Below the pieces are notes generated by a model. That model worked only from the letters and a program-made list of their open reading frames with translations, searched no databases and had not been told where the DNA came from. Of a DNA stretch of 64,000 nucleotides, positions 24,542 through 33,749 are shown one piece after another. Position 1 is the first letter of the stretch, and each line of letters begins with the position of its first letter. The position numbers and the translations under genes are program-made. This DNA comes from Thalassotalea hakodatensis (GTDB taxonomy: Bacteria > Pseudomonadota > Gammaproteobacteria > Enterobacterales > Alteromonadaceae): contig NZ_AP027365.1 of NCBI RefSeq assembly GCF_030295995.1, positions 2,884,066-2,948,065 on the forward strand, in the 5' to 3' direction.

Positions 24542-26743
24542 TTACTGCTGCTTTGTAATGTTAAGAAGTGTAAATCGACCATCAAGTTGATAATCGTTAT
24601 TGTTATATGTAAATTCTGTTTTATCTGTACCAACTTCATTTACCGCTAATAAATACTGTTTTGAGTTAGCAAGTGTTATTTCTAGCAACGAGATATTATT
24701 TTCGTGGTGGAAATCTAGTGCGGTAACTTTCGACTGTGCTTCTAAAGTAAACTCTTTCGAAGGGTTATATTCGCCATGCGGCTCTAAAACACTGACAAAT
24801 GTATGTTGTTTACTCGCTTTTTTTCGATAAATAAACGCGGCTTCATTTCTTAGGTTAAACAGCGGGTCATTTGCGCCGGTACGCGTAAATAATGTTTCAG
24901 TATCACCATCAACAATCGCTGATTGCGTATAAAATCGGCCATTATCATTAAGCCAAGTTACCTTTGCAATTCCTTCATTGGCAACGCCTGTTGCTGTTAA
25001 CCACAAGTGCTGATAACCATTTGCATTACCTAAAGCTGATAATTGTTCAGTATAGGCATTACGCTCAAAATTCGTATCGATTAATTGGCCTTGGTAGTGA
25101 ACGGGTAAGTCGTATTGATGCGCTTTATCGCTAGCAACATGGAACACATCAACTGCTAATGAAATATCGGTTTTTGGTAAAGTAATTAATGCCATCATGC
25201 GGGTTAATTCAACGCCTGAATATGCGGTGTTAATGTACGCTTTACTCAGAGTGCCATGGGTATTGGTTGCATAATAATCTACTATTGGATGATTGTTATT
25301 ACCCACGCTAACATCGCCATCAAAGTGACTTTTCTCATCAACAACCAAGGTATTATGAGCAATGGTTTGTTTAGCGTAACTGTCATTTTCTGGTAAGTAC
25401 TGACCACCATATTTTGCTTCTACATTTAAAAAACGTGCAGCACCGTAATCTGCAACAATTTCTTCGCCTTTGTCATAAAATAACCAAGCTAGCTTATCAA
25501 AATGACCATGACCTAACCCTTGTGCAGCTGGCTTAAATACCAACGCTTGATCGCCTTGAGTGTGTTGACGCATCACAACTAATGCACCTTGTTTACCATC
25601 GGCGCCATCACCAAACGCTTTAGAAGTAAACGCATAGGGAGTAGCTAAACCAGCATCTAAGGCTTTAGCAACCTGTAGACCATCACCCGTCAAAATGATT
25701 TGTTGTTGCTGGCTAGCTATATCAAGTAATCCACTATTCTTGGTAAGCCCGTAAGCAATGGTTACCGCTTGAACAAGCTCTATAGTGTCAATTCCTTTAC
25801 TTTTTATCGCATCATTTAAAGGAAAGAATAAGCCGTTATAGCTCAAATCTATCGTGGTATTTATCGCTTTCAGTAAAACACCATCGCGATATTCAAATAT
25901 TTTTCTTTCTGGTTCATTTGTTTCAATAGCTTTTGCAAATGTAACAAACGGCATTAAGGCATAGCGCTGATAATATGGCCCTTCATTGTAATACCCTTGA
26001 GGAGAGAAAAGCGCTTCCAATTGGTGCATAAAGCCGCCTTTTCCTGACTTATCTAAGCCATATAACGCTTGTTCGACCCATTCTTGTTCACCGATAACAT
26101 AACCTGTCATACCAACAGCAGCCGTTAACCATGTGCCGTGATTATGAACTTTATTAAAGGTAGCAGGTGAATCGACAGATAAGAATTTAACAATAGGTCT
26201 TAGAATTCCAGTTTCAATTCTTGTTTGTTCTTGCTCAGTTAACTGACTGATTATCATATCGTAAGCTTGCGAGGTGTAGACCAACCAAACCGCTTCGTTC
26301 AAACTTTGCCAGAATAATTTACCTGGATTGTTTTTATCCTGACGACGTGCAGGATGTAACGGTAAATTGGGGTACATATCAGCATAAGCAAACAACATGT
26401 CACGCACATATTCAGCATATTGTTTCTGTTGGGTTAATTGAAAAACAACCCCCGCGTCATACATTAATTGATAATTTTTCTTATGGCGTTCATGTGTAAA
26501 ACCACCACCAGAATCTTTCGGAGTAGGAACATTAATCGTTTTGCTAATTTGTAAATCTACCTTCGCTTTAGTTTTTGCGAAGGTATCTGAAAAGCTGTTA
26601 TCCTCTTTTAATGCCATGCGCATCGCTTTCGTCTCTTGATATGACACCACTAAATTAGGATGTTTTTTTGCATGTGCAGTAGAAGTAAATATTAAGATAA
26701 AAACCGCTAAAAGCGCATTATTAAGTGTTGAGGTAAAAAACAT
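24542..26743 (-). CDS. Oligo-alginate lyase, family PL17
   Basis: A secreted exolyase of 733 residues that releases unsaturated uronate monomers from alginate oligosaccharides. The signal peptide begins MFFTSTLNNALL and ends STAHA. An N-terminal alpha/alpha toroid holds NHGTWLTAAVGMTGYV (catalytic-region Asn/His) and YYQRYALMPF. A heparinase II/III-like C-terminal domain holds GLGHGHFDKLAWLFYD and ADYGAARFLN. The start at 26743 has GGAAAAG upstream and leaves a 10-base gap to the PL6 gene; the longer frame to 26833 overlaps PL6. The mature protein is probably periplasmic. Confidence 0.92.
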   Translation of the reverse strand: MFFTSTLNNALLAVFILIFTSTAHAKKHPNLVVSYQETKAMRMALKEDNSFSDTFAKTKAKVDLQISKTINVPTPKDSGGGFTHERHKKNYQLMYDAGVVFQLTQQKQYAEYVRDMLFAYADMYPNLPLHPARRQDKNNPGKLFWQSLNEAVWLVYTSQAYDMIISQLTEQEQTRIETGILRPIVKFLSVDSPATFNKVHNHGTWLTAAVGMTGYVIGEQEWVEQALYGLDKSGKGGFMHQLEALFSPQGYYNEGPYYQRYALMPFVTFAKAIETNEPERKIFEYRDGVLLKAINTTIDLSYNGLFFPLNDAIKSKGIDTIELVQAVTIAYGLTKNSGLLDIASQQQQIILTGDGLQVAKALDAGLATPYAFTSKAFGDGADGKQGALVVMRQHTQGDQALVFKPAAQGLGHGHFDKLAWLFYDKGEEIVADYGAARFLNVEAKYGGQYLPENDSYAKQTIAHNTLVVDEKSHFDGDVSVGNNNHPIVDYYATNTHGTLSKAYINTAYSGVELTRMMALITLPKTDISLAVDVFHVASDKAHQYDLPVHYQGQLIDTNFERNAYTEQLSALGNANGYQHLWLTATGVANEGIAKVTWLNDNGRFYTQSAIVDGDTETLFTRTGANDPLFNLRNEAAFIYRKKASKQHTFVSVLEPHGEYNPSKEFTLEAQSKVTALDFHHENNISLLEITLANSKQYLLAVNEVGTDKTEFTYNNNDYQLDGRFTLLNITKQQ

Positions 26744-26753
26744 TTTTCTTTTC

Positions 26754-28976
26754 CTACTTAACGATTTTATTATTTTGAAGTTCAGCGGTATGTTCCCCTG
26801 CAACGCGTAATTCAACAATGCTCGGTTTTTCATTTAAGGTATTATTAAGCAACATTGTTTTAGGCTCGCCAACAGTATGCTCTATGGTAATTGGCGCACT
26901 TTTTTGAAAAACATTTGTATCAATATTAGTTACCTGCACACCATGCAAAAACACGCTTGATGCTGTTTTATTACGTTTTCCAGCGCCCACTGAAGTCAAC
27001 TCATTATTGGCTAAAGTAAAATGTGGGCCAAAGGTACTTTCATCTGTACCACCTCGGTATAGTTTCACCAACGCACCTTTCACATTGTTAAAGGTATTCT
27101 GCTTAATCGTGACATATTCAGCATTGTAGATCCCTAAGTCTTCATGCTCTTTGTCTAAACGTAAAACATCGCCAGTTATATTAGTAAAGGTATTGTTTCT
27201 TAATACAATTTCATCAGCAAAAGCACCTTTTCCTGACTCAAACACATGAAATGAGTGGTTAATATCTAACTGCTCGATGATTGAATTTTCTATCACTAAA
27301 CGATAATTTTTTGTCATGCCCCACTTTTTACTGCGGATCATCACATTACCTGAAGAGTCAGGACTATTTTTACCACTAATTTTCACACCGTTTAGCGCTA
27401 AGCTACCACCATCTACAAGTTCAAATAATGTGCCACGCTCAAAGGTAATAATAGCTTTACCAGTTTTTTTTGCTTTGATAGTCAGCGTTTTATCAATAGT
27501 TGCTATTTTACGGGCATCATAAGTGCCTTGACCTAAAAGCAGAACATCACCGTCTTGAGCATTCTCTATCGCGTTATAAAGCGCATCTTCTGCAGGAGAT
27601 ATGTTAATTTCTTTACCACTATTAAATGCGGTAATACCTTGCGTTTTCGGATACCAGCTTGGCCCAGTTTGAGACTTGCTGATTGGCGTTAATGATTTAT
27701 CTACCCCGATTGATAACCCTTGTGGATACAATAAACCATTTGCAGCACGTTCGAGGGTAATAGCTTGTTTTTCAATGCCGTAAGCGAGTGCTTCAACAGG
27801 CTTTTTATTGGCAATATTATTAGAAAATTTAATGCCAGATACGTCATCAAATAGAGTAAAAGGCTGCTGCTTTTCATTATAAATAAGGTTATTGTCAACA
27901 TGAGAGTTAATGGGCACAGCAGAGCGTTCAGCATCACTGCCTGCGGCTAACTGGATATGATCAACATTGATAAAGCTGTTATTGCTGACCTTTGCATTTT
28001 CGACTTGGTGATAACGATTAATAGGAGAGTTTGGTACGCCATTCATAATGGTAAAGCCACTACCAAAACGATACCCTGTTAAACCTTCTAGATAATTATT
28101 ACGGACAATTTGATCTTTATTGATCACACGTATGCCGCCAGTATGATCAACGCCATTACCGAAAAACACATTATTTTCAATAACGTTACCGTTACCATGG
28201 CGTAATGTTAAGGTTCCTCTAGATTCATAAAAAACATTACTTTTTAATAAGTTTTTACCTGATTTCACCGAGATAATTTCCACTTCACCATTACACTGAT
28301 CAAAGTAGTTATTTTCGACAACGGTAAATGAATCTGCTAATGAATAATGACTCGTACCAATGCGTAATGTTTCACCACCATTTGAACCTAATATTTGACG
28401 AGGGCCAAAATAATTGTGATCAATTCTATGATGATTTTGTTGGCTGTCTTCACTATTCAAACGAACGGCTAACGTCACACCCTTATTGGTTTTACCTGCT
28501 AGATAGTTATGATCGAAACGGTTATATTGACCATATAAACCTACCCAATAATCTGACTCTTGTTTGTCAGGGTTGGAATAATCTTCAATGACCGTTTCAG
28601 TAACACGTGAATGAAAGGCAAGGTTTTCTTTGTTTCGGCGAAATGCGATCACTTCACTGCTTGGTGTGTACCCATTTTTAAACACTAAGCCAGAAACAAC
28701 AAGATGCTCTCCAGCTAGGCGCAAATTAGATTGACCCGATAAAATCACTTTACCTTTGGTTTGTGCCATTAACGTGATTGGTTTATCTTTTGTGCCACTG
28801 CCGGTAAATAGAATTTCAAAGTCTTGCCAAGTACCGTTGGCTAGTCTGATCGTATCACCAGCAACAAGTTGTTTTACGGTTTTCTTAAATGCTTTAGGCG
28901 AATCAACTAAATATTCTTTGGCATTTACGCCCAAAGAGATCATAAAAGAGAGAAATATAACTGTAAGTGTTTTCAT
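26754..28976 (-). CDS. Alginate lyase, family PL6 (two-domain)
   Basis: A secreted parallel beta-helix lyase of 740 residues. The signal peptide is MKTLTVIFLSFMISLGVNA. PL6 active-site segments can be read: NSNGGETLRIGTS-like text (GSNGGETLRIG), then VEIISVKSGKN with the catalytic lysine and GTLTLRHGNGN with the catalytic arginine. The second half (from about residue 400) is another beta-helix, as in long two-domain PL6 enzymes. PL6 cuts alginate, often with preference for mixed or guluronate blocks. It precedes the PL17 gene, so polymer and oligomer degradation are coupled. Confidence 0.92.
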   Translation of the reverse strand: MKTLTVIFLSFMISLGVNAKEYLVDSPKAFKKTVKQLVAGDTIRLANGTWQDFEILFTGSGTKDKPITLMAQTKGKVILSGQSNLRLAGEHLVVSGLVFKNGYTPSSEVIAFRRNKENLAFHSRVTETVIEDYSNPDKQESDYWVGLYGQYNRFDHNYLAGKTNKGVTLAVRLNSEDSQQNHHRIDHNYFGPRQILGSNGGETLRIGTSHYSLADSFTVVENNYFDQCNGEVEIISVKSGKNLLKSNVFYESRGTLTLRHGNGNVIENNVFFGNGVDHTGGIRVINKDQIVRNNYLEGLTGYRFGSGFTIMNGVPNSPINRYHQVENAKVSNNSFINVDHIQLAAGSDAERSAVPINSHVDNNLIYNEKQQPFTLFDDVSGIKFSNNIANKKPVEALAYGIEKQAITLERAANGLLYPQGLSIGVDKSLTPISKSQTGPSWYPKTQGITAFNSGKEINISPAEDALYNAIENAQDGDVLLLGQGTYDARKIATIDKTLTIKAKKTGKAIITFERGTLFELVDGGSLALNGVKISGKNSPDSSGNVMIRSKKWGMTKNYRLVIENSIIEQLDINHSFHVFESGKGAFADEIVLRNNTFTNITGDVLRLDKEHEDLGIYNAEYVTIKQNTFNNVKGALVKLYRGGTDESTFGPHFTLANNELTSVGAGKRNKTASSVFLHGVQVTNIDTNVFQKSAPITIEHTVGEPKTMLLNNTLNEKPSIVELRVAGEHTAELQNNKIVK

Positions 28977-29017
28977 TTGTATACCGTAACCCTTTGTTAT
29001 TATTGCTGGCTAAAACT

Positions 29018-29051
29018 AAGGCTTTCACAACTCCTTGTAAGAGAAAGCCTT
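29018..29051 (-). terminator. Intercistronic hairpin, possible attenuator
   Basis: Arms AAGGCTTTC (29018-29026) and GAAAGCCTT (29043-29051) are perfect, with a 16-base loop. On the minus strand a short TTTT follows. It lies in the 162-base gap between the DehR-like and PL6 genes. It may reduce read-through or protect an mRNA end. Confidence 0.4.
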
Positions 29052-29138
29052 AAAAGAGAGTATCGTGTAAGGAAAACCTCTAAAATCAATAGCTTACTAT
29101 TTTTTGTTAATACTAACTAATGTGTTAGTACGACAACA

Positions 29139-30017
29139 TTATTTTTCAAGTTTAAGAAAGTAATCAAAGATTTCTGGCACATTGCCCTGCCCTAAACCTG
29201 CATCAAATGCAGCTTGTAAGTTCTGTGATGAACCCTGAGCAATTTTAGATTCAGTGCCTAAGTCATCTACCATTTGTAAGAAGTAACCTAAGTCTTTATT
29301 AGCATTGGCGATTGAGAAGCCTAAGTCACTGACACCGTCAACGGCATAGTTTTTACAAAACTGCATGAACGGAGAATTTGAAGGACCCGTTGACATAATA
29401 TCAAACAATTGTTGACGATCTACGCCAGCAAGATCAGCTACAGCAAACGCTTGTGACATTGCACAAACGGTAGTCATCCCCATGAAGTTATTAATTAATT
29501 TTGTTGTGTGTCCTGCGCCTAAAGCACCTAAATGGAAAACATTTTCACCTTGCTCTTCTAATACTGGCTTAACCTTGTTAAAGGTATCAATATCACCAGC
29601 CGCCATGATATTTAGTAAACCGTCTTTAGCATGAGCAGGTGTACGACCAAGTGGCGCATCAACCATACCTACACCTTTAGCAGCTAAGTCAGTGCCAATT
29701 TTACGCGTTGATGCCGGAATAGAAGTACCAAAATCAACCAACACAGCACCTTCTTTAACACCAGCAAGAATACCGTCTTCTGCATAGATAACTTTTTCAA
29801 CGATAGCCGATGTAGTTAAGCACAGCATGATAATATCACTAGATTCTGCTAACTCTTTTGCCGATGATGCAGCATTGGCACCACGAGAAACACACGCTGC
29901 AACCGCATCTTTGTTAAGGTCCATTACGGTTAACTGGTATCCTCTTTTTTGCAAGTTTTCAACCATGTTTCCGCCCATAAGGCCAAGTCCGATAAAACCA
30001 ATTGTTGGTTTTGACAT
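29139..30017 (-). CDS. 3-hydroxyisobutyrate dehydrogenase-family reductase, candidate DehR
   Basis: A 292-residue NAD(P)-dependent beta-hydroxyacid dehydrogenase. The N-terminal Rossmann motif is GFIGLGLMGGNMV; the catalytic-lysine region is GAGHTTKLINNFMG (K near 170) and the substrate signature DAPLGRTPAHAKDG is intact. Enzymes of this family act as DEH reductase in Vibrio alginate loci, reducing DEH to KDG. Its place between the second receptor and the lyases supports that role. The SDR at 18540 could do the same reaction, perhaps with the other cofactor. Confidence 0.9.
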   Translation of the reverse strand: MSKPTIGFIGLGLMGGNMVENLQKRGYQLTVMDLNKDAVAACVSRGANAASSAKELAESSDIIMLCLTTSAIVEKVIYAEDGILAGVKEGAVLVDFGTSIPASTRKIGTDLAAKGVGMVDAPLGRTPAHAKDGLLNIMAAGDIDTFNKVKPVLEEQGENVFHLGALGAGHTTKLINNFMGMTTVCAMSQAFAVADLAGVDRQQLFDIMSTGPSNSPFMQFCKNYAVDGVSDLGFSIANANKDLGYFLQMVDDLGTESKIAQGSSQNLQAAFDAGLGQGNVPEIFDYFLKLEK

Positions 30018-30111
30018 AATAAACTCCTAAATAGTTACGCTATTACTTTTCTGAGGTATAACGAGCTACCTCTTCATTGGGAACACAGCGATTTACTTCG
30101 ATTAATAAACA

Positions 30112-30143
30112 GAGTCTCAGTGAGTATTAACTGCGTGAGACTC
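30112..30143 (-). terminator. Hairpin after the second receptor gene
   Basis: Arms GAGTCTCA (30112-30119) and TGAGACTC (30136-30143) lie in the 187-base gap between the receptor stop and the reductase gene, followed on the minus strand by TGTTTATT. It is a weak terminator or attenuator at best. It could set a higher level for the receptor than for the enzymes. Confidence 0.4.
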
Positions 30144-30204
30144 ACAGCTTTTAGTTGTCAGTAGTTAAGCTACTGCTCAAATTTAGTACCTTAAGTAGAA
30201 TTCT

Positions 30205-33200
30205 TTAAAACTTCGCTTTCACGCCAAATTCCCACTTAGTGCCTGAGCGTGAGTAATCCGCAATGGTGGTATCGTTACCTCGCGTCATCACTTGTGGTTC
30301 ATTGGTTAAGTTAAGTCCTTTTAAGAAAAGACTTACATTTGAATTGATTTTGTATTTTGCCGACATATTGAAATACAAAGCATCTTGTACATAACGGTGT
30401 GAGCGGTCTGGGAATGGTAGACTGTTCGGCTGCAGGTACTTAGAACGATATTTCCATAATAAACGTACCGTTGTGTCATCGCCTTCCCAATAAACAGACG
30501 CCGATGCAACATTCTTAGAGAAGCCAAATAAGTTCGCATCTGGAACAATACCCGCACTAGCTGGCTCTGCGGTAACAAAGTCAGACTCTGCATAGTTCCA
30601 AGCAAACTTTGCCCCTAAACCATTGAATGGTTCAGGTAATTCAACAAAATGTTTTTGACCGGTAAATTCAACACCCTTAATAACAGATTCGTCTTCAGAT
30701 GTTTGTTTCACAAGATGTGCTACATCAGGGTAAATGGTATCTACGCCATCTAAATTAACCGTAATATCGCGGTATTCAGTTTTAACATCATAGCCACCGG
30801 TGAATGATTTATAGTAAAAAGCGGCGGTAAAGGCTGCATCTTGCGATGGATAATATTCAAATGACACATCGTAATTCATTGCAGTGTATGGGTCTAAGTG
30901 GTTACCACTAGCGTCACCACTACGAATAACTTGTGAAAAATCAGTGTTAGTCGCTGGATCACAGACGGTATCGTCTTCATCTTCACAGGTTTCGTAACTC
31001 ACACCTGCTGACATTGCGTTCATTTGAAAACGTGACATTGAACGATACGCTGCAGTACGTACATAAAAAGCATCATTAACCATAAAGGTTAAATTTACGC
31101 TAGGTAATACCTCAGTATATTCCGAATCTAAATTAACGACTTCGATCTCACCCGTCGGGTTAATCTCTGAACTCCAGGTGATATCACCTTCGTTGCCTTC
31201 GGTAGACGTGATGTAAACTTTATCACCCCAGCCTTTTGAATGCGTTTCGGTTTTTACAACCCGAACCCCTACATTACCGTATACCGGAGTACCTGCTATT
31301 TCTGTATCAATATTCGCCATCACATAAGCAGCAGTAATGGTTTCGGTTACATCTCTATCAGCACCATCACGGCCATCTGCTCGTTCGCCTATGTCATAAA
31401 AATCAGTTCCTGACGCTCCTGGTAATTGACCAAGTATTTGACCAATAAAACATTTATGATCATAAGTGGCATAACGAGTAGCATCGCCGCCAGCACCTTC
31501 TTCCTCAGTAAACTGAATATTATTTGAATGATCGTTTTGGCAATTATCGATAATGCCATTAATAAGTGCAGAGTTCGCTTCAGGGTTTAATTCATCCCAA
31601 CTATTATCTTCGTTATCACTTGCACCATAGTTTTGAGAGCCATCAGCGATGACTAGAGAAACATCATTTGTAACGTAATCGACTAAATGTTCTTCTGAGT
31701 AACGAATACCTGCTTTAATACTTGAAAAGTATTGATTGTCTAATTGATATTGACCATCAAATTTAACCGCAAGAATATCATCATTACGATGTTCATGAGC
31801 ACGACGATACTCAACATACGCATGGTCGTCGTGAACAAAATTACCCATGTGGCTTGCATCAAAAGCTTCCCAAGAAGCAAAGCCGGCATCATCAGGGCCC
31901 AAGCGATTACTATCTAACCAAGTCAGAGTTGGCACATTACGGCCACGGAAATCTAAGGCATAATTATAGCGTTCAGTTGAACGAAACTTTGTGCGTTGAC
32001 GTAAACGATAACGATAAGACTCAGAATAAGAAACATCTAACGCAAGTGATAACGCATCTGTTGGGGTATATTCAACTTCGATACCGCCACCATGATATTC
32101 ATCTACTTGATTACGATTTTCACCTTGTAACGTTGGACGTGCCTCGCCTGTCGCGTAAAGTAAGGTGTGATCTTCTGAAACAATATGATCCGCAAGATCA
32201 TCAAGGCGCGTATCAAGAGCCAACTCCATACGTTTTTCCGTATATTCAAGATCTGAATATTCATAATCTACGTTAATATTCAGTTTATCGTTTGGCACCC
32301 ATTGAAAGGTAAATACAGCTCCTGTTCTGATATCTTCGTCTTCACCCGTACGCCAGTAGGCATCATTCGGGACATAAAAAATACTGCTTTGATCAAAATC
32401 GGCTAAGTCAGTATCAATACCTAATTCAGGTTCGCGACCAACACGGCCAGAACTTACACCCTGTTGACCTGTTGCACAGTTACTACCACCGATTAAACTA
32501 GAGCCGTCAGCTGCTCGAAGAGCACAAACCCCCATCTGTGAACTACCACCGTAATTTTCTTCTGGGTTGGCGGAATTTGTATGATTAACCCCTAAGGTAA
32601 AACCCATATCACCTAGATTTTCAGTTTCCCATTGCTGTACAGTTGATACAACTAGCTTACTTCCCCACGGAGAAACATCACCCTCTACATCTTGGTAATA
32701 CGAATTGTAAACGCCCGTTGCTTGAACAGTTGTTTGACTTTGACCATAATCAACTGCACGTAAAGAGTTCACATCAATCGTACCTGACGTACCCCCTTCA
32801 ACTAAATCAGCTTGCTGTGATTTATAGATGACAACTTTATCCACAAGCTCAGACGGAAATTTTTTGAAATTTACTGCGCGACCTGGTCCTGCATTCGTGA
32901 TTGTGCGGCCATTAAATGTAGAATAGCCCCAGTAAGATCCTAAACCTCGAATAGATATTTCGTTTTGGCTGCCTTTTAATCGATGACCAGAGGCGCCAGA
33001 AATATTTTCAATAACATCAGACAATGACAAACCCGGTAATTCCCCAAAGTCAGCTGCTGCCACAGCATCAACAATCGCAGTATTATTTTTTTTCTCATTT
33101 AATGAGCGTGTCATCGTACCTCGAAGTCCTTTAACTTCGATGACTTCAACCTCAGAGTCTACTTTTTTCTCAGTTTCTTCCTGAGCATTTACAGGAACAG

Positions 33201-33303
33201 TCACAAGTGAAAGTAAAGTTGATGCACACAGTAACTGTTTGCGATAGCTGCCCCAATTGCGTAATGCACAGCTGATTTTATTTAACTGATTTGTAGTTGC
33301 CAT
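30205..33303 (-). CDS. TonB-dependent receptor (alginate locus, second)
   Basis: An outer-membrane receptor of 1032 residues. The signal region ends VPVNAQEE; a TonB-box-like VEVIEVKG and the plug (LPGLSLSDVIENISGASG, EISIRGLGSYWGYSTFNGR) follow. The barrel ends with GTKWEFGVKAKF. It differs in plug and loops from the receptor at 15183, so the two probably take different oligomers. It heads the minus-strand catabolic run (reductase, PL6, PL17, kdgF, carrier, kdgK, eda, fba). Two sites resembling the TTGGT-N3-ACCAA operator lie upstream at 33385 and 33451. Confidence 0.92.
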   Translation of the reverse strand: MATTNQLNKISCALRNWGSYRKQLLCASTLLSLVTVPVNAQEETEKKVDSEVEVIEVKGLRGTMTRSLNEKKNNTAIVDAVAAADFGELPGLSLSDVIENISGASGHRLKGSQNEISIRGLGSYWGYSTFNGRTITNAGPGRAVNFKKFPSELVDKVVIYKSQQADLVEGGTSGTIDVNSLRAVDYGQSQTTVQATGVYNSYYQDVEGDVSPWGSKLVVSTVQQWETENLGDMGFTLGVNHTNSANPEENYGGSSQMGVCALRAADGSSLIGGSNCATGQQGVSSGRVGREPELGIDTDLADFDQSSIFYVPNDAYWRTGEDEDIRTGAVFTFQWVPNDKLNINVDYEYSDLEYTEKRMELALDTRLDDLADHIVSEDHTLLYATGEARPTLQGENRNQVDEYHGGGIEVEYTPTDALSLALDVSYSESYRYRLRQRTKFRSTERYNYALDFRGRNVPTLTWLDSNRLGPDDAGFASWEAFDASHMGNFVHDDHAYVEYRRAHEHRNDDILAVKFDGQYQLDNQYFSSIKAGIRYSEEHLVDYVTNDVSLVIADGSQNYGASDNEDNSWDELNPEANSALINGIIDNCQNDHSNNIQFTEEEGAGGDATRYATYDHKCFIGQILGQLPGASGTDFYDIGERADGRDGADRDVTETITAAYVMANIDTEIAGTPVYGNVGVRVVKTETHSKGWGDKVYITSTEGNEGDITWSSEINPTGEIEVVNLDSEYTEVLPSVNLTFMVNDAFYVRTAAYRSMSRFQMNAMSAGVSYETCEDEDDTVCDPATNTDFSQVIRSGDASGNHLDPYTAMNYDVSFEYYPSQDAAFTAAFYYKSFTGGYDVKTEYRDITVNLDGVDTIYPDVAHLVKQTSEDESVIKGVEFTGQKHFVELPEPFNGLGAKFAWNYAESDFVTAEPASAGIVPDANLFGFSKNVASASVYWEGDDTTVRLLWKYRSKYLQPNSLPFPDRSHRYVQDALYFNMSAKYKINSNVSLFLKGLNLTNEPQVMTRGNDTTIADYSRSGTKWEFGVKAKF

Positions 33304-33384
33304 TGATATATCCGATTAATTATAGTTTTTTGAATTTTCAATATTGCATTATTCAAGCAACATAAAAAACAATTGTCAACCATT

Positions 33385-33397
33385 TTGGTAAAACAAT
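33385..33397. promoter_or_regulatory. Operator-like site TTGGTAAAACAAT
   Basis: One intact half (TTGGT) and one degenerate half, 82 bases before the second receptor start. Its core TTGGTAAAACAA is the exact reverse complement of TTGTTTTACCAA at 35862-35873, upstream of the repeat lipoprotein. This supports a shared regulator. Confidence 0.5.
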
Positions 33398-33450
33398 TAA
33401 AAAATAAAAACTAACCAATCAACAAAAAACAAAACGAACCTTATACTAAA

Positions 33451-33463
33451 ATGGTTTTACCAA
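33451..33463. promoter_or_regulatory. Operator-like site ATGGTTTTACCAA
   Basis: TGGT-TTT-ACCA is a palindrome apart from its spacer and departs from TTGGT-N3-ACCAA only at the first base. It lies 148 bases before the receptor start and about 290 before the PL7 start. Confidence 0.6.
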
Positions 33464-33749
33464 CATAACAATAAAGGTCTACACACGTTACCTTAGGTTT
33501 ATTAGCCTACTTTTAGCCTGTGAATATAATTGAAGAACATTACGACTTTGAACAGAAAAATAAACATTCACTTGGAACACTTGATGACCATGTTTATTTT
33601 TTGGTTGACCATTTGGTATTAAATAATGTAATAATCAATACACGCTCGATAAATTTACTGACAATGACATATTCCAGTGCAGTACATTTTAAATATTACG
33701 CGGTGTAATAATGACAAAATGAGATAACTTGAAGATAACTTGGACCCCC

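Larger units (their letters stand above)
33304..33749. promoter_or_regulatory. Divergent regulatory region between second receptor and PL7
   Basis: A 446-base AT-rich region with no convincing gene; a 62-codon frame inside is rejected. It contains two operator-like sites (33385-33397 and 33451-33463) and a TTGGT half-site near 33610. The divergent layout would let one regulator control receptor and lyase together. Promoter boxes could not be fixed. Confidence 0.5.

Noticed and set aside
31854-32276. 140-codon plus-strand frame
   Set aside because: Antisense to the second TonB-dependent receptor, rich in His/Tyr/Leu as expected of a complement of that barrel sequence.
33520-33708. 62-codon frame in the receptor/PL7 regulatory region
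   Set aside because: No ribosome-binding site, no signal or domain, and it runs across an operator half-site.
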